DNA of 64,000 nucleotides from Ceratorhiza oryzae-sativae (GCA_030998015.1 JARWMV010000086.1:1-64000); one strand, 5' to 3'; shown: positions 22,801 to 33,107, numbered from the stretch's first letter. Program-made: numbers and translations. Notes: generated from the letters alone by a model not told the origin.

Positions 22801-25800
22801 CGTGCACGCCTGCGAACGCCTTGGCTCATATTGACCTTAAGGTCAATAATCAAGCCAAGTCGGCCCTGGCGTGCGCGCGGCGTCTGATTCCGAGGTACCC
22901 TGGAACTTAAAGTTCCAGGGTACCTCGCAATACCTCGCCGCGAACGCGGCCTCGATAACCAAACCCCTCGGGTCAACAGCATGTATTTATATATAAATAC
23001 AATGCTGGATGACCCTAAGCGGGGGTTTGAATTGTACTATTAATAAAAGTGGGTCAAATTTTAGAATACGAATTCCAGACCCGTCCCCTAGAAGTTGTTG
23101 CACGTACGTGCAACAATTTCACGCTTGTAGAGGAGACGTCTGTGTGCGGCTTAAGCCGTACACAGACGGCTCCGAAGCCCTCCGCGCTTAGGCCGCCCTG
23201 CGGGCGATCAAAGAGCGCGGAGGGGAAGAGGTTCCCTAGCAGCGTGTACTTGTACACGCTGACGACAGGGTTAGGGTCTAAATCTCTTCCTGTATTGCAA
23301 AATTTGTTGGCACCGCATATGCCACCCATGATGCGATTTAAAATAGGTCTGGACTAGCTGGCAGGTGGATAGTCTAAATAATGAGTATGTTTTTTCAAGT
23401 ATTAGTGAATGTAGTAGAATTTTACACTTATATAGAGCTAAAATTAAAAATTGCTTAATTAATGGTGGAATTTATAAAAATTATAAATTTAAATTTCACT
23501 CTCACTGTTAAGTGCATTTCTATCTTTATATTTATTTTGACAGAAAAGAGGGTTAATTGCATGGACCTCCTAAAATTTATTAGGACAATATGCAGCCAAG
23601 CTAATATTAAAACATAATTATTTCAAACTGCAGCGCAGGTGACCCCCAATAAGGCAATGGCCTCCCAATGCGTCACAAACGTATTGGGGGGGGCCATTAC
23701 CAACATATGCAGCTTGCGCTGCATTGTTTGGGGGGTAGATGCTGCAGTAAGTTTTACTTTATTTTGATTAAAATAATCATATTTTGTCAGGGTAAACCTT
23801 TCCCGATCCCACCCATAGGGTGGGTTTCAGCGGCCGCGGCCTAAGCCGTGCAGTGATTGGAGTCTGCCGCCCGCCGGCGTTAGAGGGAATCCTCAGATGA
23901 GGTAGCCTTGACCATGAGTCTCATGGTCCAGGCTACCTCCCATAAAGATTCCCTCGTAGAAAATGACGACCGTTCGTCATTTTCAGCCGGCGGCTAAATA
24001 TCGATATTATGCCGCGCACTAGCAATCGCAAACGGTTGCGATTGCTCACGTTGGTTGGTGGGACAAGTCCCACCAGCAACTAACGCGCGCGGGCCCCCGC
24101 TCTATCGGCTAAAATCTTAGGTGTAACCCAAGATTTCAGCCGCCCTGCCTAGAGAACTGCGCTTTAGCGCACGTCTTGGCAGGGGTAATAAAGCGGAGGG
24201 TCAACGACCCGTGGGCATTGTTAACGAGGCCGCGTTCGCGGCGAGCCGCGCGCACGCCAGGGCCGCCTTGGCAAGCCAAGGCGTTCGCAGGCGTGCACGG
24301 GTCCCGCCGGCGTTAGAGGGAATCCTCAGATGAGGTAGCCTTGACCATGAGTCTCATGGTCCAGGCTACCTCCCATAAAGATTCCCTCGTAGAAAATGAC
24401 GACCGTTCGTCATTTTCAGCCGGCGGCTAAATATCGATATTATGCCGCGCACTAGCAATCGCAAACGGTTGCGATTGCTCACGTTGGTTGGTGGGACAAG
24501 TCCCACCAGCAACTAACGCGCGCGGAAATATGCAAATAAAGATTAATATTTGAAGGTTCAACGACTAGAAAGTGAGTTTTATGTTAACAATAATCTTTCC
24601 ACGAACGCCCTCCAATGTGTAAATAGAACTGTTTTTAGTCATTCACACATTGAAGACATAGTCTGAACAACAGCGTGAGCTGTTGAAATAATATTAAACG
24701 TATTATGATAACAATTTGTACACGTGATTGTAGGTACAATCTTTATATTAGTTGGATTCTTTAGAATTATTGCCTACCATTTAACAGATGCACACCATTT
24801 AGGATTTGAATCTGCTATACTTTACTGGCAAAAAAAATCAACCGAAATGCCCTTTAACGATGTGAATTGTTATCGAACATCACTTTGTGCTGAAGCGTCC
24901 ATATCTACTTAAGTACTACTATGACCCGTGCACGCCTGCGAACGCCTTGGCTTAAGCCAAGGCGGCCCTGGCGTGCGCGCGGCGTCTGATTCCGAGGTAC
25001 CCTGGAACTTAAAGTTCCAGGGTACCTCGCAATACCTCGCCGCGAACGCGGCCTCGATAACCATACCCACGGGTCAACAGCATGTATTTATATATAAATA
25101 CAATGCTGGTTGACCCTAAGCGGGGGTATGAAACACGGTATGTAAAAATCTTAAGAGGGATTATCAGCAAGAAACTTTTATGAAGTTTCTTCAGAGACTT
25201 TACGTGATGACCTAGGGATAACCTAGGATAAGAAAAAGTCCGGGTTGCCATAAATTAATAATTGGCTGAACTGATTTTGTTACTATTCTCCGCTAATCGA
25301 TGTAGATTTGCCTTCGCAAATCATCGATTAGTTGAGCCCTCCGCGCTTAGGCCGCCCTGCGGGCGATCAAAGAGCGCGGAGGGGTATGGTTATTACTATT
25401 TTTTGCTGAGTTTTGTAGAAATTCTAACACAGGTCCAGCAAGATTTTATAAATCTTGCATGGAAACATGTCTTGAAGATGCTGGTTTATTTACAACTTAT
25501 TTTTCTTTATTAAATTTATCTACAGTTCCACCCCTACTTCCAAACACTCCATATCAAAATTCCCCCAAAGCTAGTTACGTCGAACAAGCAATGACTGGGT
25601 TCTTATTAGGTGATGGTGTGTTAGTTAAAAAATACGAAGGTGGGGCCTCTAGAAATAGTTGCACATCACGTATGTGCAACTACTTCAGCCAGCATTGTAT
25701 TTATATGTACCCCGCTAATCGATACCCCTGCCAAGACGTGCGCTAAAGCGCAGTTCTCTAGGCAGGGTGTAGATTTGCCTTCGCAAATCATCGATTAGTT

Positions 25801-26974
25801 GAGCCCTCCGCGCTTAGGCCGCCCTGCGGGCGATCAAAGAGCGCGGAGGGTTTATATACCCGCGCGCGTTAGTTGCTGGTGGGACTTGTCCCACCAACCA
25901 ACGTGAGCAATCGCAACCGTTTGCGATTGCTAGTGCGCGGCATAATATCGATATTTAGCCGCCGGCTGAAAATGACGAACGGTCGTCATTTTCTACGAGG
26001 GAATCTTTATGGGAGGTAGCCTGGACCATGAGACTCATGGTCAAGGCTACCTCATCTGAGGATTCCCTCTAACGCCGGCGGACATGCTGCCCTTGAGGAA
26101 ATGGACTTATTTCAAATTTGCTCAAGGTGAAGTTCATTTAGACTATTTAAATCATGTATTTTCTTTATTTAAAGATCTTGGGGTTGTGTTGATGGCTGCC
26201 CCTAGTCAGGGACAGTCAATAGTTAAAGGAACTGCTCATAAGTGGTATCAATTTTCTACTCAATCTCTTTCTTCATGGAATTCTGTACAAGCACTGTGGT
26301 ACGTAAATGGGACTAAAGTAGTACCCAGCAACATTTCTGAGTTGTTGACTCCCATCTCATTAGCCTATTGGGTATGCGACGATGGGGGAAAAAATAAACA
26401 AGGCTTCCATTTCGCTACAAACGCTTTTTCGGCCGAAGAAGTCCAATTACTTGTAAATGTTCTTCAAGACAAATTCGGTCTAAAATGTAGCATTCATTCT
26501 AGCAGCGCGCTATGCGGCTGCCCAGCAGCGCGCTATGCGGCTGCCCAGCAGCGCGCTATGCGGCTGCCCAGCAGCGCGCTATGCGGCTGCCCAGCAGCGC
26601 GCTATGCGGCTGCCCAGCAGCGCGCTATGCGGCTGCCCAGCAGCGCGCTATGCGGCTGCCCAGCAGCGCGCTATGCGGCTGCCCAGCAGCGCGCTATGCG
26701 GCTGCCCAGCAGCGCGCTATGCGGCTGCCCAGCAGCGCGCTATGCGGCTGCCCAGCAGCGCGCTATGCGGCTGCCCAGCAGCGCGCTATGCGGCTGCCCA
26801 GAAACCGAATATATGTTTGGTCGTCTTCTACAACACAATTGGCAAATATAGTAAGACCGTATATGCCCAGTTCAATGGTTTATAAAATTAATTAGTTTAT
26901 GTGCAATTAAAACCGATTTTGTTGATGTAGTATGGTTGTTTTTATTTGTGTCAGTTTATTGGTGGGGATCTTAA
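16842..26974 (+). CDS. cox3: cox3, cytochrome c oxidase subunit 3 (right-arm copy, 5 exons)
   Basis: Cox3 is a core subunit of complex IV in the inner mitochondrial membrane. Exons by conserved protein wording: 16842-16987 plus 17022-17088 (contains [15 protein letters not shown] and [15 protein letters not shown]), 19219-19446 ([34 protein letters not shown]), 21307-21499 ([20 protein letters not shown]), 24719-24829 ([16 protein letters not shown]) and 26916-26974 ([18 protein letters not shown], stop TAA). Joined, this gives about 267 residues, the usual Cox3 size. Exon 1 is interrupted at 16988-17021 by a 34-bp H hairpin that carries a stop and shifts the frame; leaving it out gives continuous Cox3 wording. 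No ATG lies upstream of FHLVEP; the first in-frame candidate after stop TAG 16833-16835 is ATA at 16842, so the start is uncertain. The exon 4/5 junction is uncertain by a base or two. Confidence 0.93.
16988..17021 (+). repeat. H element (34 bp) inside cox3 exon 1
   Basis: Near-perfect hairpin with CTGGATCTCTAGAGATCCAG at its core. It lies between GAACT and TACATTAGG. With it, the cox3 frame meets TAG; without it the frame reads [16 protein letters not shown]. The same 34-bp element recurs at 28407, 36846 and 60911, so it is an insert and not cox3 sequence. Confidence 0.92.
17372..17469 (+). repeat. D element in cox3 intron 1 HEG
   Basis: CCAACTCTCTGATCGCGCC to AATTTGGGGT; a two-hairpin unit related to C. 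Mirror 14148-14245. Confidence 0.85.
17626..17873 (+). mobile_element. B element in cox3 intron 1 HEG
   Basis: 248 bp between GRFK and IQLVHGK of the HEG. Mirror 13744-13991. Confidence 0.85.
18152..18373 (+). repeat. A element (222 bp) in cox3 intron 1
   Basis: Sits inside another hairpin: CCCCGACATTG on the left, CATTACAATATCGGGG on the right; the same outer hairpin carries a copy at 49133. Confidence 0.92.
18685..18783 (+). repeat. D element in cox3 intron 1
   Basis: 99 bp. Mirror 12834-12932. Confidence 0.85.
19114..19211 (+). repeat. D element at the 3' end of cox3 intron 1
   Basis: Ends seven bases before exon 2. Mirror 12406-12503. Confidence 0.85.
19447..21306 (+). other. group I intron 2 of cox3 (left-arm copy 10311-12170)
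   Basis: Bounded by AGTGGT (exon, T at -1) and GATTTG before GCAACTATTACT. The core at about 20540-20960 has GGGGCAGTCTGGCTCTAAGACCGTC, a GATCGCTACTGACTGGATCA block and ATGCTTAATGTACAGTCGAA, the P7/P3-type wording shared with cob introns 1 and 2. No HEG is recognisable. Two abutting antisense ORFs (19656-19952 and 19953-20153, minus strand) have no known match. E, F, K and G hairpins are embedded. Confidence 0.75.
21914..22012 (-). repeat. D element in cox3 intron 3 HEG
   Basis: Without it VDYL joins [10 protein letters not shown] in frame. Mirror 9605-9703. Confidence 0.88.
22222..22436 (-). repeat. A element (215 bp) in cox3 intron 3 HEG
   Basis: Between VVFRTS and the FGEIFDLFY block. 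Confidence 0.92.
22609..22749 (-). repeat. C element in cox3 intron 3 HEG
   Basis: Without it ACTATA joins GATGAGGTA in frame (FTI|DEVNLL). Mirror 8868-9008. Confidence 0.88.
22798..23025 (-). mobile_element. B element in cox3 intron 3 HEG (228 bp), flanked by TTTG repeats
   Basis: TTTG at 22794-22797 and 23026-23029. Leaving out the element and one TTTG joins KFNL to [11 protein letters not shown] in frame. Left-arm mirror 8592-8819. Confidence 0.9.
23871..24092 (-). repeat. A element (222 bp) in cox3 intron 3
   Basis: Left member of an A-B'-A block. Confidence 0.92.
24093..24303 (+). mobile_element. B' element between two A elements
   Basis: CCCCCGCTCTATCGG to CACGGGTC; shares its right half with B. 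Mirror 7314-7524. Confidence 0.83.
24304..24525 (-). repeat. A element (222 bp) in cox3 intron 3
   Basis: Right member of the A-B'-A block, just before the intron 3' core. Confidence 0.92.
24924..25126 (-). mobile_element. B element in cox3 intron 4, flanked by TATG
   Basis: Short version (203 bp) lacking one inner hairpin; TATG at 24920-24923 and 25127-25130. Mirror 6491-6693. Confidence 0.87.
25290..25383 (-). repeat. C element lacking its G module
   Basis: Same outer parts, no nested hairpin; cox3 intron 4 HEG start. Mirror 6234-6327. Confidence 0.82.
25432..25464 (+). repeat. K element (33 bp) in cox3 intron 4 HEG
   Basis: GGTCCAGCAAGATTTTATAA hairpin flanked by ACA. Without it NSN joins TCLEDAG. 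Other copies near 20734, 28149, 36-bp-like at 62008, and left-arm mirrors. Mirror 6153-6185. Confidence 0.83.
25710..25850 (-). repeat. C element in cox3 intron 4
   Basis: Full 141 bp. Mirror 5767-5907. Confidence 0.85.
25860..26081 (+). repeat. A element (222 bp) in cox3 intron 4 HEG
   Basis: Follows a C element; right flank ACATGCTGCCCTTGAG is half of another hairpin. Confidence 0.92.
26501..26799 (+). repeat. tandem array, 13 x 23 bp
   Basis: Unit AGCAGCGCGCTATGCGGCTG plus CCC, 13 exact copies = 299 bp, inside a HEG between codons for S and R. There are no spacers, so it is not CRISPR. A single diverged copy sits in another HEG at 46408-46430. Mirror array 4818-5116. Confidence 0.95.
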
Positions 26975-27922
26975 CTCATTGGTTTTCGTAGACATAAATT
27001 TAAGTTTTATTCCTAACTCTTTATTTAATTTAACAATAATCCCCTTATTAATTACTGGAACCCCTTACTTTGGTTCCCTCAAAGCTAATTGTGTATAACA
27101 GACAATGACTGGAAGGGTACCGAAGGGTACCCCGCGGCAGTATGCCGCGGATCCGGCGATTACGATCGTGCTAGCACGATCCTCCATCGGCGGGTACCTA
27201 AGTTTACCGTCTCGTGTTAACTTTGTTGACCGGACGGTAACCGTGAACTTTTTCCCTCCGCGCTCTTTGATCGCCCGCAGGGCGGCCTAAGAGCGGTTGG
27301 CTGTCGGACATCACAGACGACCGAACAGTCAATACGCTGATAATTTTAGCGTTTTTCGTTAGCTCCCGGTAAAGGCCGCGCTTGGAGGTGGAATCACCAC
27401 CAAATGACAGAAGACCCCCAATGATTGCAATGCGCGCCACAAAACTTGTGGCGCCATTGACCCCCCACGCATCGGCCAAATCTTAGGTGTAAACCAAGAT
27501 TTCAGCCGATGCGTGTAGGGTCATCCAGCATTGTATTTATATATAAATACATGCTGTTGACCCCAAACTGCCATTCCTTGACAATTCCTTAGGAAATGTC
27601 AAGGATTGGTGTAGGTAATGGCCCCCCCCAATACGTTTGTGACGCATTGGGAGGCCATTGCCTTATTGGGGGTCACAAGTTATCCTTTCGGTGGAGGAAT
27701 AAATTTTGGAGTGCAAAGCCTCCCGTCTTTCAGATGGGGATTAATCTACATCCCGAAGATCTCCAAATCCATGATCCTACACGGGCGGTGCCTTGCCGTC
27801 TTTACCGCGGCATACTCCTCCACGGAGGTTACAGTACACGAGGCCGCCCTTCAGGCGACGAGCCTACTCTCTGTAAATCCTAGGGATAACCTAGGTGCCA
27901 GGGCCGACGATAGAGCGGGGGC

Positions 27923-28144
27923 CCGCGCGCGTTAGTTGCTGGTGGGACTTGTCCCACCAACCAACGTGAGCAATCGCAACCGTTTGCGATTGCTAGTGCG
28001 CGGCATAATATCGATATTTAGCCGCCGGCTGAAAATGACGAACGGTCGTCATTTTCTACGAGGGAATCTTTATGGGAGGTAGCCTGGACCATGAGACTCA
28101 TGGTCAAGGCTACCTCATCTGAGGATTCCCTCTAACGCCGGCGG
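27923..28144 (+). repeat. A element (222 bp), non-coding
   Basis: Between cox3 and trnS. Confidence 0.92.
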
Positions 28145-28406
28145 ATACAGGTCCAGCAAGATTTTATAAATCTTGCATGGAAGCAAACCACGGAACGATG
28201 TTGACACGAGACGGTAAAACGAGGAGAAATATAGTTTATAAAAATAGCAAAAGTTTTTAAAAGAGATGCCGCCGATGGAAAATTGACGTCTGCAAAAAAG
28301 TCAGTTGGTCTGACCAGATCAACTTCCGTCAATTATTCCGATGGAGGATCGTGCTAGCACGATCGTAATCGGCGGATCCGCGACATCCAGTCCCTCTAGG
28401 GCAGCT

Positions 28407-28440
28407 CCGCTCCCTGGATCTCTAGAGATCCAGGAGGCGG
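28407..28440 (-). repeat. H element, non-coding copy
   Basis: Same 34 bp in reverse orientation, next to a GAGGTAGCCTGGA hairpin. Left-arm mirror 3177-3210. Confidence 0.88.
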
Positions 28441-28819
28441 GGTATTGCGAGGTAGCCTGGACCCCCGAGGTTCCAGGCTACCTCGGAATCAAAGTCCTTA
28501 CTGCCGCGGGCTATATTTTTTTAGCTTCTTGGACTTCAACTTAAAAAGGAAGCGAAGATTATTTCCCTTCGGGGCCATCATCCCTTTCGGGCCCTTCGGG
28601 GCATGTAATGATGAATGGCTATTGCTCCCAAAATTTGTTAAGTCTTTACCGCGCTCTTCCCGACCCGTCCCCTAGAAGTTGTTGCACGTACGTGCAACAA
28701 TTTCACGCTTGTAGAGGAGACGTCTGTGTGCGGCTTAAGCCGTACACAGACGGCTCCGAAGCATGAGGGTGAATATTCTACCCTTTCCGAGAAGAAGTTC
28801 CCTGTATTGGGAAGAGCTA

Positions 28820-28938
28820 CCCCCCATATAATTATATGGCCATCGTTTTAGAGCGTCCCTGCCGGACATCTTCGATGAGCGAGCAGGGACCGCGCGTAGC
28901 CATGGGCTTTAGCCCATGGCTAGCGATGACTATATGGG
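28820..28938. repeat. nested cruciform (left-arm copy 2679-2798)
   Basis: An outer stem CCCCCATATA/TATATGGGGG encloses further stems: AGCCATGGGCT/AGCCCATGGCT, GTCCCTGCC with GGCAGGGAC-like partners, and CCATCG. A related inner hairpin recurs at about 37787-37836. Confidence 0.7.
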
Positions 28939-29384
28939 GGCGGGGTCAAATAAATTTGTGTAATATTTGTGTTCATAAAAGCCCCACGGTTCGATTTTCC
29001 TAGGAAAAGGCTCCCCTACTTTCCGGATGGTGGGTAGTTCCGCCTCAAGCGACGGATCCGTCTGTGTACGGCTTAAGCCGCACACAGACGTCTCCTCTAC
29101 AAGCGTGAAGTTGTTGCACGTACGTGCAACAATTTCAGCTAGAGGACACGTCATCTTCCGTTGATTAGGGCCCTCGGCAGAGGTTGTTTTTGTTTTACCT
29201 CTTCCCGTCTGCGGCCGTGTTCCTGGAACACGACCACAGACGCAGGTGACCCCCAAACATATGCAGCTTGCGCTGCATTGTTTGGGGGGTAGATGCTGAA
29301 AGGTAAGAGAAACAACAAGGCTATTCAGCCTACCGCGCAAATGGTCCCCTTTGCGCTCTGCAGAGGGGGGTTAAAAAGAAAATA

Positions 29385-29468
29385 GGACATGTGGTAGAGT
29401 GGTTGAATACGGTCGTCTTGAAAACGATTACTCCAAAAGAGTCGTGAGTTCGAATCTCACCATGTCCG
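29385..29468 (+). tRNA. trnS(uga): tRNA-Ser(UGA)
   Basis: Acceptor GGACATG/CATGTCC, anticodon loop CTTGAAA giving anticodon TGA, a long variable arm ACTC/GAGT and T arm GTGAG-TTCGAAT-CTCAC. The class II shape and UGA anticodon mean Ser for UCN codons. It stands alone between cox3 and a HEG remnant. Confidence 0.95.
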
Positions 29469-29703
29469 TAGCTCTTCCGTTGGCCGCTACAGCTACCCTC
29501 TAGTAGGTTATAATGCTTTTTGACCCGAGCACGCCTGCGAACGCCCTGGCTTAAGCCAAGGCGGCCCTGGCGTGCGCGCGGCGTCTGATTCCGTCGGAAT
29601 CAGACGCCCGGGCCAGCGCCCTGCGCTGATCCAGGCGAGAACGGGTCTTATTTTTATTTTGGCCATTGTGCTACCTTCTCTTCGAATATTTCCTTTTTTT
29701 ATT

Positions 29704-29803
29704 ACCCCAAATTGGGGGTGTAGATTTGCCTGCGCAAATCACCCCCAATTTATGAGTCTTCAGCGCTTAGGCCGCGCCTAAAGGCGCGATCAGAGAGCGT
29801 TGG
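29704..29803 (-). repeat. D element after trnS
   Basis: Separates SLRIFPFF-like codons from the decayed HEG. Mirror 1814-1913. Confidence 0.82.
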
Positions 29804-30105
29804 AGAATGGAAACTAATGTTCTACTTTATATCGCTGCACTTTTCTCAGGTGTGGTTTATATTCAGTCAATAGGATCTGACCCGTGCCCGCCTACGATCG
29901 CAGCTCCGCCTCAAGCGTGATATAGTTATTCTTAGTCATCTATTTTATGGGACTTTAACGAGTCAAAGCATCGAAATCTCTCCAGATGCTAATTTAGGTG
30001 TTGATAATACCTCCCCTGCAAAAAGCCTAGGTACAATTAATTATACCTAGGACTTTTTGCCGGTAGATCGGTAAAGCGGCCGTGGGCGGCAGGGGACTTA
30101 TCATA

Positions 30106-30353
30106 CCCCCGCTTAGGGTCAACCAGCATTGTATTTATATATAAATACATGCTGTTGACCCGTGGGTATGGTTATCGAGGCCGCGTTCGCGGCGAGGTAT
30201 TGCGAGGTACCCTGGAACTTTAAGTTCCAGGGTACCTCGGAATCAGACGCCGCGCGCACGCCAGGGCCGCCTTGGCTTGATTATTGACCTTAAGGTCAAT
30301 ATGAGCCAAGCTTGCTTGGCTTAAGCCAAGGCGTTCGCAGGCGTGCACGGGTC
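30106..30353 (+). mobile_element. B element abutting an A element
   Basis: In the decayed HEG after trnS. Mirror 1264-1511. Confidence 0.83.
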
Positions 30354-30525
30354 CCGCCGGCGTTAGAGGGAATCCTAAAGATTCCCTCGTAGAAAATGAC
30401 GACCGTTCGTCATTTTCAGCCGGCGGCTAAATATCGATATTATGCCGCGCACTAGCAATCGCAAACGGTTGCGATTGCTCACGTTGGTTGGTGGGACAAG
30501 TCCCACCAGCAACTAACGCGCGCGG
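30354..30525 (-). repeat. A element (172 bp) after B
   Basis: Short form in the decayed HEG. Confidence 0.92.
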
Positions 30526-30622
30526 AAACATGGAAATGGTCATGTAATTAAAATTTCAGGTAAATCAACAGCCATGTTACAAGAACTATTAAAATTTCAA
30601 ATGCCTAGCATGATGCAATATA

Positions 30623-30721
30623 ACCCCAAATTGGGGGTGTAGATTTGCCTGCGCAAATCACCCCCCAATTTAGGAGTCCTCAGCGCTTAGGCCGCGCCTA
30701 AAGGCGCGATCAGAGAGTTGG
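30623..30721 (-). repeat. D element in decayed HEG
   Basis: Without it MMQY joins KIGF-stop. Mirror 896-994. Confidence 0.88.
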
Positions 30722-30795
30722 AAATAGGTTTCTAAAAGTACCTATTTTAAAAACAAAAAAACACAGCCGTTAGTTTCGGATCTCTAATAAATACT

Positions 30796-30967
30796 CCGCC
30801 GGCGTTAGAGGGAATCCTAAAGATTCCCTCGTAGAAAATGACGACCGTTCGTCATTTTCAGCCGGCGGCTAAATATCGATATTATGCCGCGCACTAGCAA
30901 TCGCAAACGGTTGCGATTGCTCACGTTGGTTGGTGGGACAAGTCCCACCAGCAACTAACGCGCGCGG
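30796..30967 (-). repeat. A element (172 bp) before the atp9 5' fragment
   Basis: Replaces the start-codon region of that fragment. Confidence 0.92.
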
Positions 30968-30988
30968 GCAGCTGCTAAATATATCGGA
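30968..30988 (+). pseudogene. atp9 5' fragment fused to a HEG
   Basis: Encodes AAAKYIG. Eighteen bases (GCTGCTAAATATATCGGA) equal the start of the complete atp9 at 32159, and the upstream stretch 30750-30795 resembles the atp9 leader at 32105-32158, with an A element inserted between leader and codons. After G the frame changes to KTSGILRYSLEN and continues toward the HEG. Left copy 629-649. Confidence 0.7.
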
Positions 30989-32090
30989 AAAACATCAGGC
31001 ATACTAAGATATAGCCTAGAAAATTCTATAGGTTTACCTTATTTAACTAATTTCATAAAAGAGATAGTGACAAGTTTGCCACTTTCATTATCTTTTTGTG
31101 CTACAGCATTTTTTATTTATTTTCTTCTAGTAGTTTAATAGCTCCATCAGATGAAGATAAACCTAAAGTCAAACGGTTTACTAGAGAGCAGCAAAACCAA
31201 TTCACAATTCCTGATGAATTGCAGCAAATCTTAGTTGGATTGATTTTAGGAGATTTATGGGCTAATAAGCGAGGTAACAATACTAGATTCCGGTTTAAAC
31301 AAGGAATTTGTCATAAAGCCTATCTGCCCGTAGGGCCCAAAACCACCTAAAGGTGTTTCCAAAAACACCTTTACGGTGGTTTTGGGCCTTACAGGCTTGG
31401 CCAAAACCACCCCCAAACAATGCAGCGTAGCTGCACATGTTTGGGGGTGTTTTTGGTTATCATTTGTATGACTTCCGCCGGCGTTAGAGGGAATCCTAAA
31501 GATTCCCTCGTAGAAAATGACGACCGTTCGTCATTTTCAGCCGGCGGCTAAATATCGATATTATGCCGCGCACTAGCAATCGCAAACGGTTGCGATTGCT
31601 CACGTTGGTTGGTGGGACAAGTCCCACCAGCAACTAACGCGCGCGGGCCTATTGTCCTCAAGTCCCCAAAAATGAAATTTCCCTACAACACAAAAACACT
31701 GGGAATGTGTATGAAACAATAAAATTTACTACATACTCCTTGCCATGCATAAGAGAATTCTGTGAACCTTTTTACTCTCCAACTGGAATAAAAATTATTC
31801 CTAATAACATAGGTGAATTATTGACTCCATTGGGGTTATGTTATCTGATCTGCGATGATGGAAGTTTTTGCAATAAAAGTAGACGAGTAACATTAGCTAC
31901 AAATTGCTTTACTTTGAGGGAAGTTCAACTTTTAGTTCGAGCTCTTGAAGATAATTTCAACTTAGTATGTTCTATCCATAAACATGGAGACGGAAAGGTA
32001 GTCAGAATTTTATCTAAATCTTTACCTGTTTTACCAGAGTTATTGAAAGATAGAATGCCAAGCATGATGTTGTACAAAATAGGTCTTTAA
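30989..32090 (+). pseudogene. LAGLIDADG HEG upstream of atp9 (PADDK type)
   Basis: SLSFCATAFFIYF, then in another frame IAPSDEDKPKVKRFTREQQ, QILVGLILGDLWANKRGNNT with GLILGD as first motif, FRFKQGICHKAYL, an E-type insert (about 31326-31455), YHLYDF, A (31475-31646), AYCPQVPKNE, TIKFTTYSLPCIREF, IIPNNIGELLTPLGLCY, ICDDGSFCNKSRRVTLATN (second motif), LREVQLLVRALEDNFNLVCS and LPELLKDRMPSMMLYKIGL. The last 127 codons (31707-32090) are open. It spans the right edge of the palindrome. Confidence 0.82.
31475..31646 (-). repeat. A element (172 bp) at the palindrome edge
   Basis: Window symmetry can be followed only to 31616, inside this element. Confidence 0.92.
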
Positions 32091-32152
32091 TAGGATCATA
32101 TTATGTATGAAAAAAAAACAAAATTTAGACGTTAGTTTAAGAACCTTATTGA

Positions 32153-33107
<955 letters not shown>

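Larger units (their letters stand above)
21637..23357 (+). pseudogene. LAGLIDADG HEG of cox3 intron 3 (PADDK type), interrupted
   Basis: Blocks in order: [38 protein letters not shown] with GLSLGD as the first catalytic motif, [55 protein letters not shown] (second motif), [32 protein letters not shown] and [15 protein letters not shown], ending GLD-stop. Interruptions are E (about 21738), D (21914-22012), E (about 22050), A (22222), C (22609-22749), B (22798-23025) and F/C pieces. Leaving out D, C and B gives in-frame joins. The Trp of AYWICD is encoded TGA at 22537. The frame follows cox3 exon 3 after a TAA at 21622. Mirror 8260-9980. Confidence 0.8.
21500..24718 (+). other. group I intron 3 of cox3 (left-arm copy 6899-10117)
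   Basis: The exon ends CACGGGT and the next begins TACACGTGATT after an intron-final G, splitting a Leu codon. The 3' core at 24545-24718 has TTCAACGACTAGAAAGTGAG and GAAGACATAGTCTGAAC. It carries an in-frame HEG and many mini-elements, including two A copies flanking a B' element at 23871-24525. Confidence 0.8.
25262..26895 (+). pseudogene. LAGLIDADG HEG of cox3 intron 4, split by a 13 x 23-bp array
   Basis: Blocks: a decayed start (25262-25430), [38 protein letters not shown] (first motif), [57 protein letters not shown] (second motif), [20 protein letters not shown], then the array, then [20 protein letters not shown] and the end [10 protein letters not shown] truncated C, K, full C and A also interrupt it. 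Leaving out the 299-bp array (26501-26799) joins KCSIHS to RNRIYVW in frame. Mirror 4722-6355. Confidence 0.82.
24830..26915 (+). other. group I intron 4 of cox3 (left-arm copy 4702-6787)
   Basis: Follows AILYW and precedes FVDVVWLF. Core wording at about 25140-25250: GGATTATCAGCAAGAAAC, TCAGAGACTTTACGTGATG and AAGAAAAAGTCCGGG. Contains a B element (24924-25126, flanked by TATG on both sides) and a HEG. Splice points are placed by protein alignment and may be off by one or two bases. Confidence 0.7.
26975..29384. other. gene-free hairpin-rich zone between cox3 and trnS (left-arm copy 2233-4642)
   Basis: No gene recognised. 26975-27110 is AT-rich cox3 3' flank. The rest is GC-rich palindromes: E modules (27413-27680), an A element (27923-28144), K (about 28149-28181), H (28407), F-type GCACGTACGTGC hairpins (28680, 29117) and a nested cruciform at 28820-28938. 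The open frames here are reading frames through palindromes. Confidence 0.75.
29807..30735 (+). pseudogene. decayed HEG between trnS and the atp9 fragment
   Basis: Starts METNVLLYIAALFSGVVYIQSIG, resembling the hydrophobic N-terminus of the HEG at 62121, then QSIEISPDANLGVDNTSPAK, then B (30106-30353) and A (30354-30525), then HGNGHVIKISGKST, MLQELLKFQMPSMMQY, D (30623-30721) and KIGF-stop. The central catalytic region is missing. Leaving out D joins QY to KIGF in frame. Left copy 882-1810. Confidence 0.65.
15862..31616. repeat. right arm of giant perfect palindrome
   Basis: Reverse complement of 1-15755. It carries cox3, trnS and HEGs on the + strand. Symmetry may continue past 31616, but the partner bases lie outside the window. 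The sequence runs on without a break into an A element and a HEG that ends at 32090. Confidence 0.97.

Noticed and set aside
22713..22982. ORFs containing [13 protein letters not shown] and similar
   Set aside because: They are frames through B elements and recur wherever B occurs.
26501..26799. CRISPR array
   Set aside because: The 23-bp units are directly abutting with no spacers and no cas genes, and the DNA is mitochondrial.
27887..27905. I-SceI-like recognition site (TAGGGATAAC)
   Set aside because: Only 10 of 18 bases fit, and it is part of a CCTAGGGATAACCTAGG hairpin repeated elsewhere.
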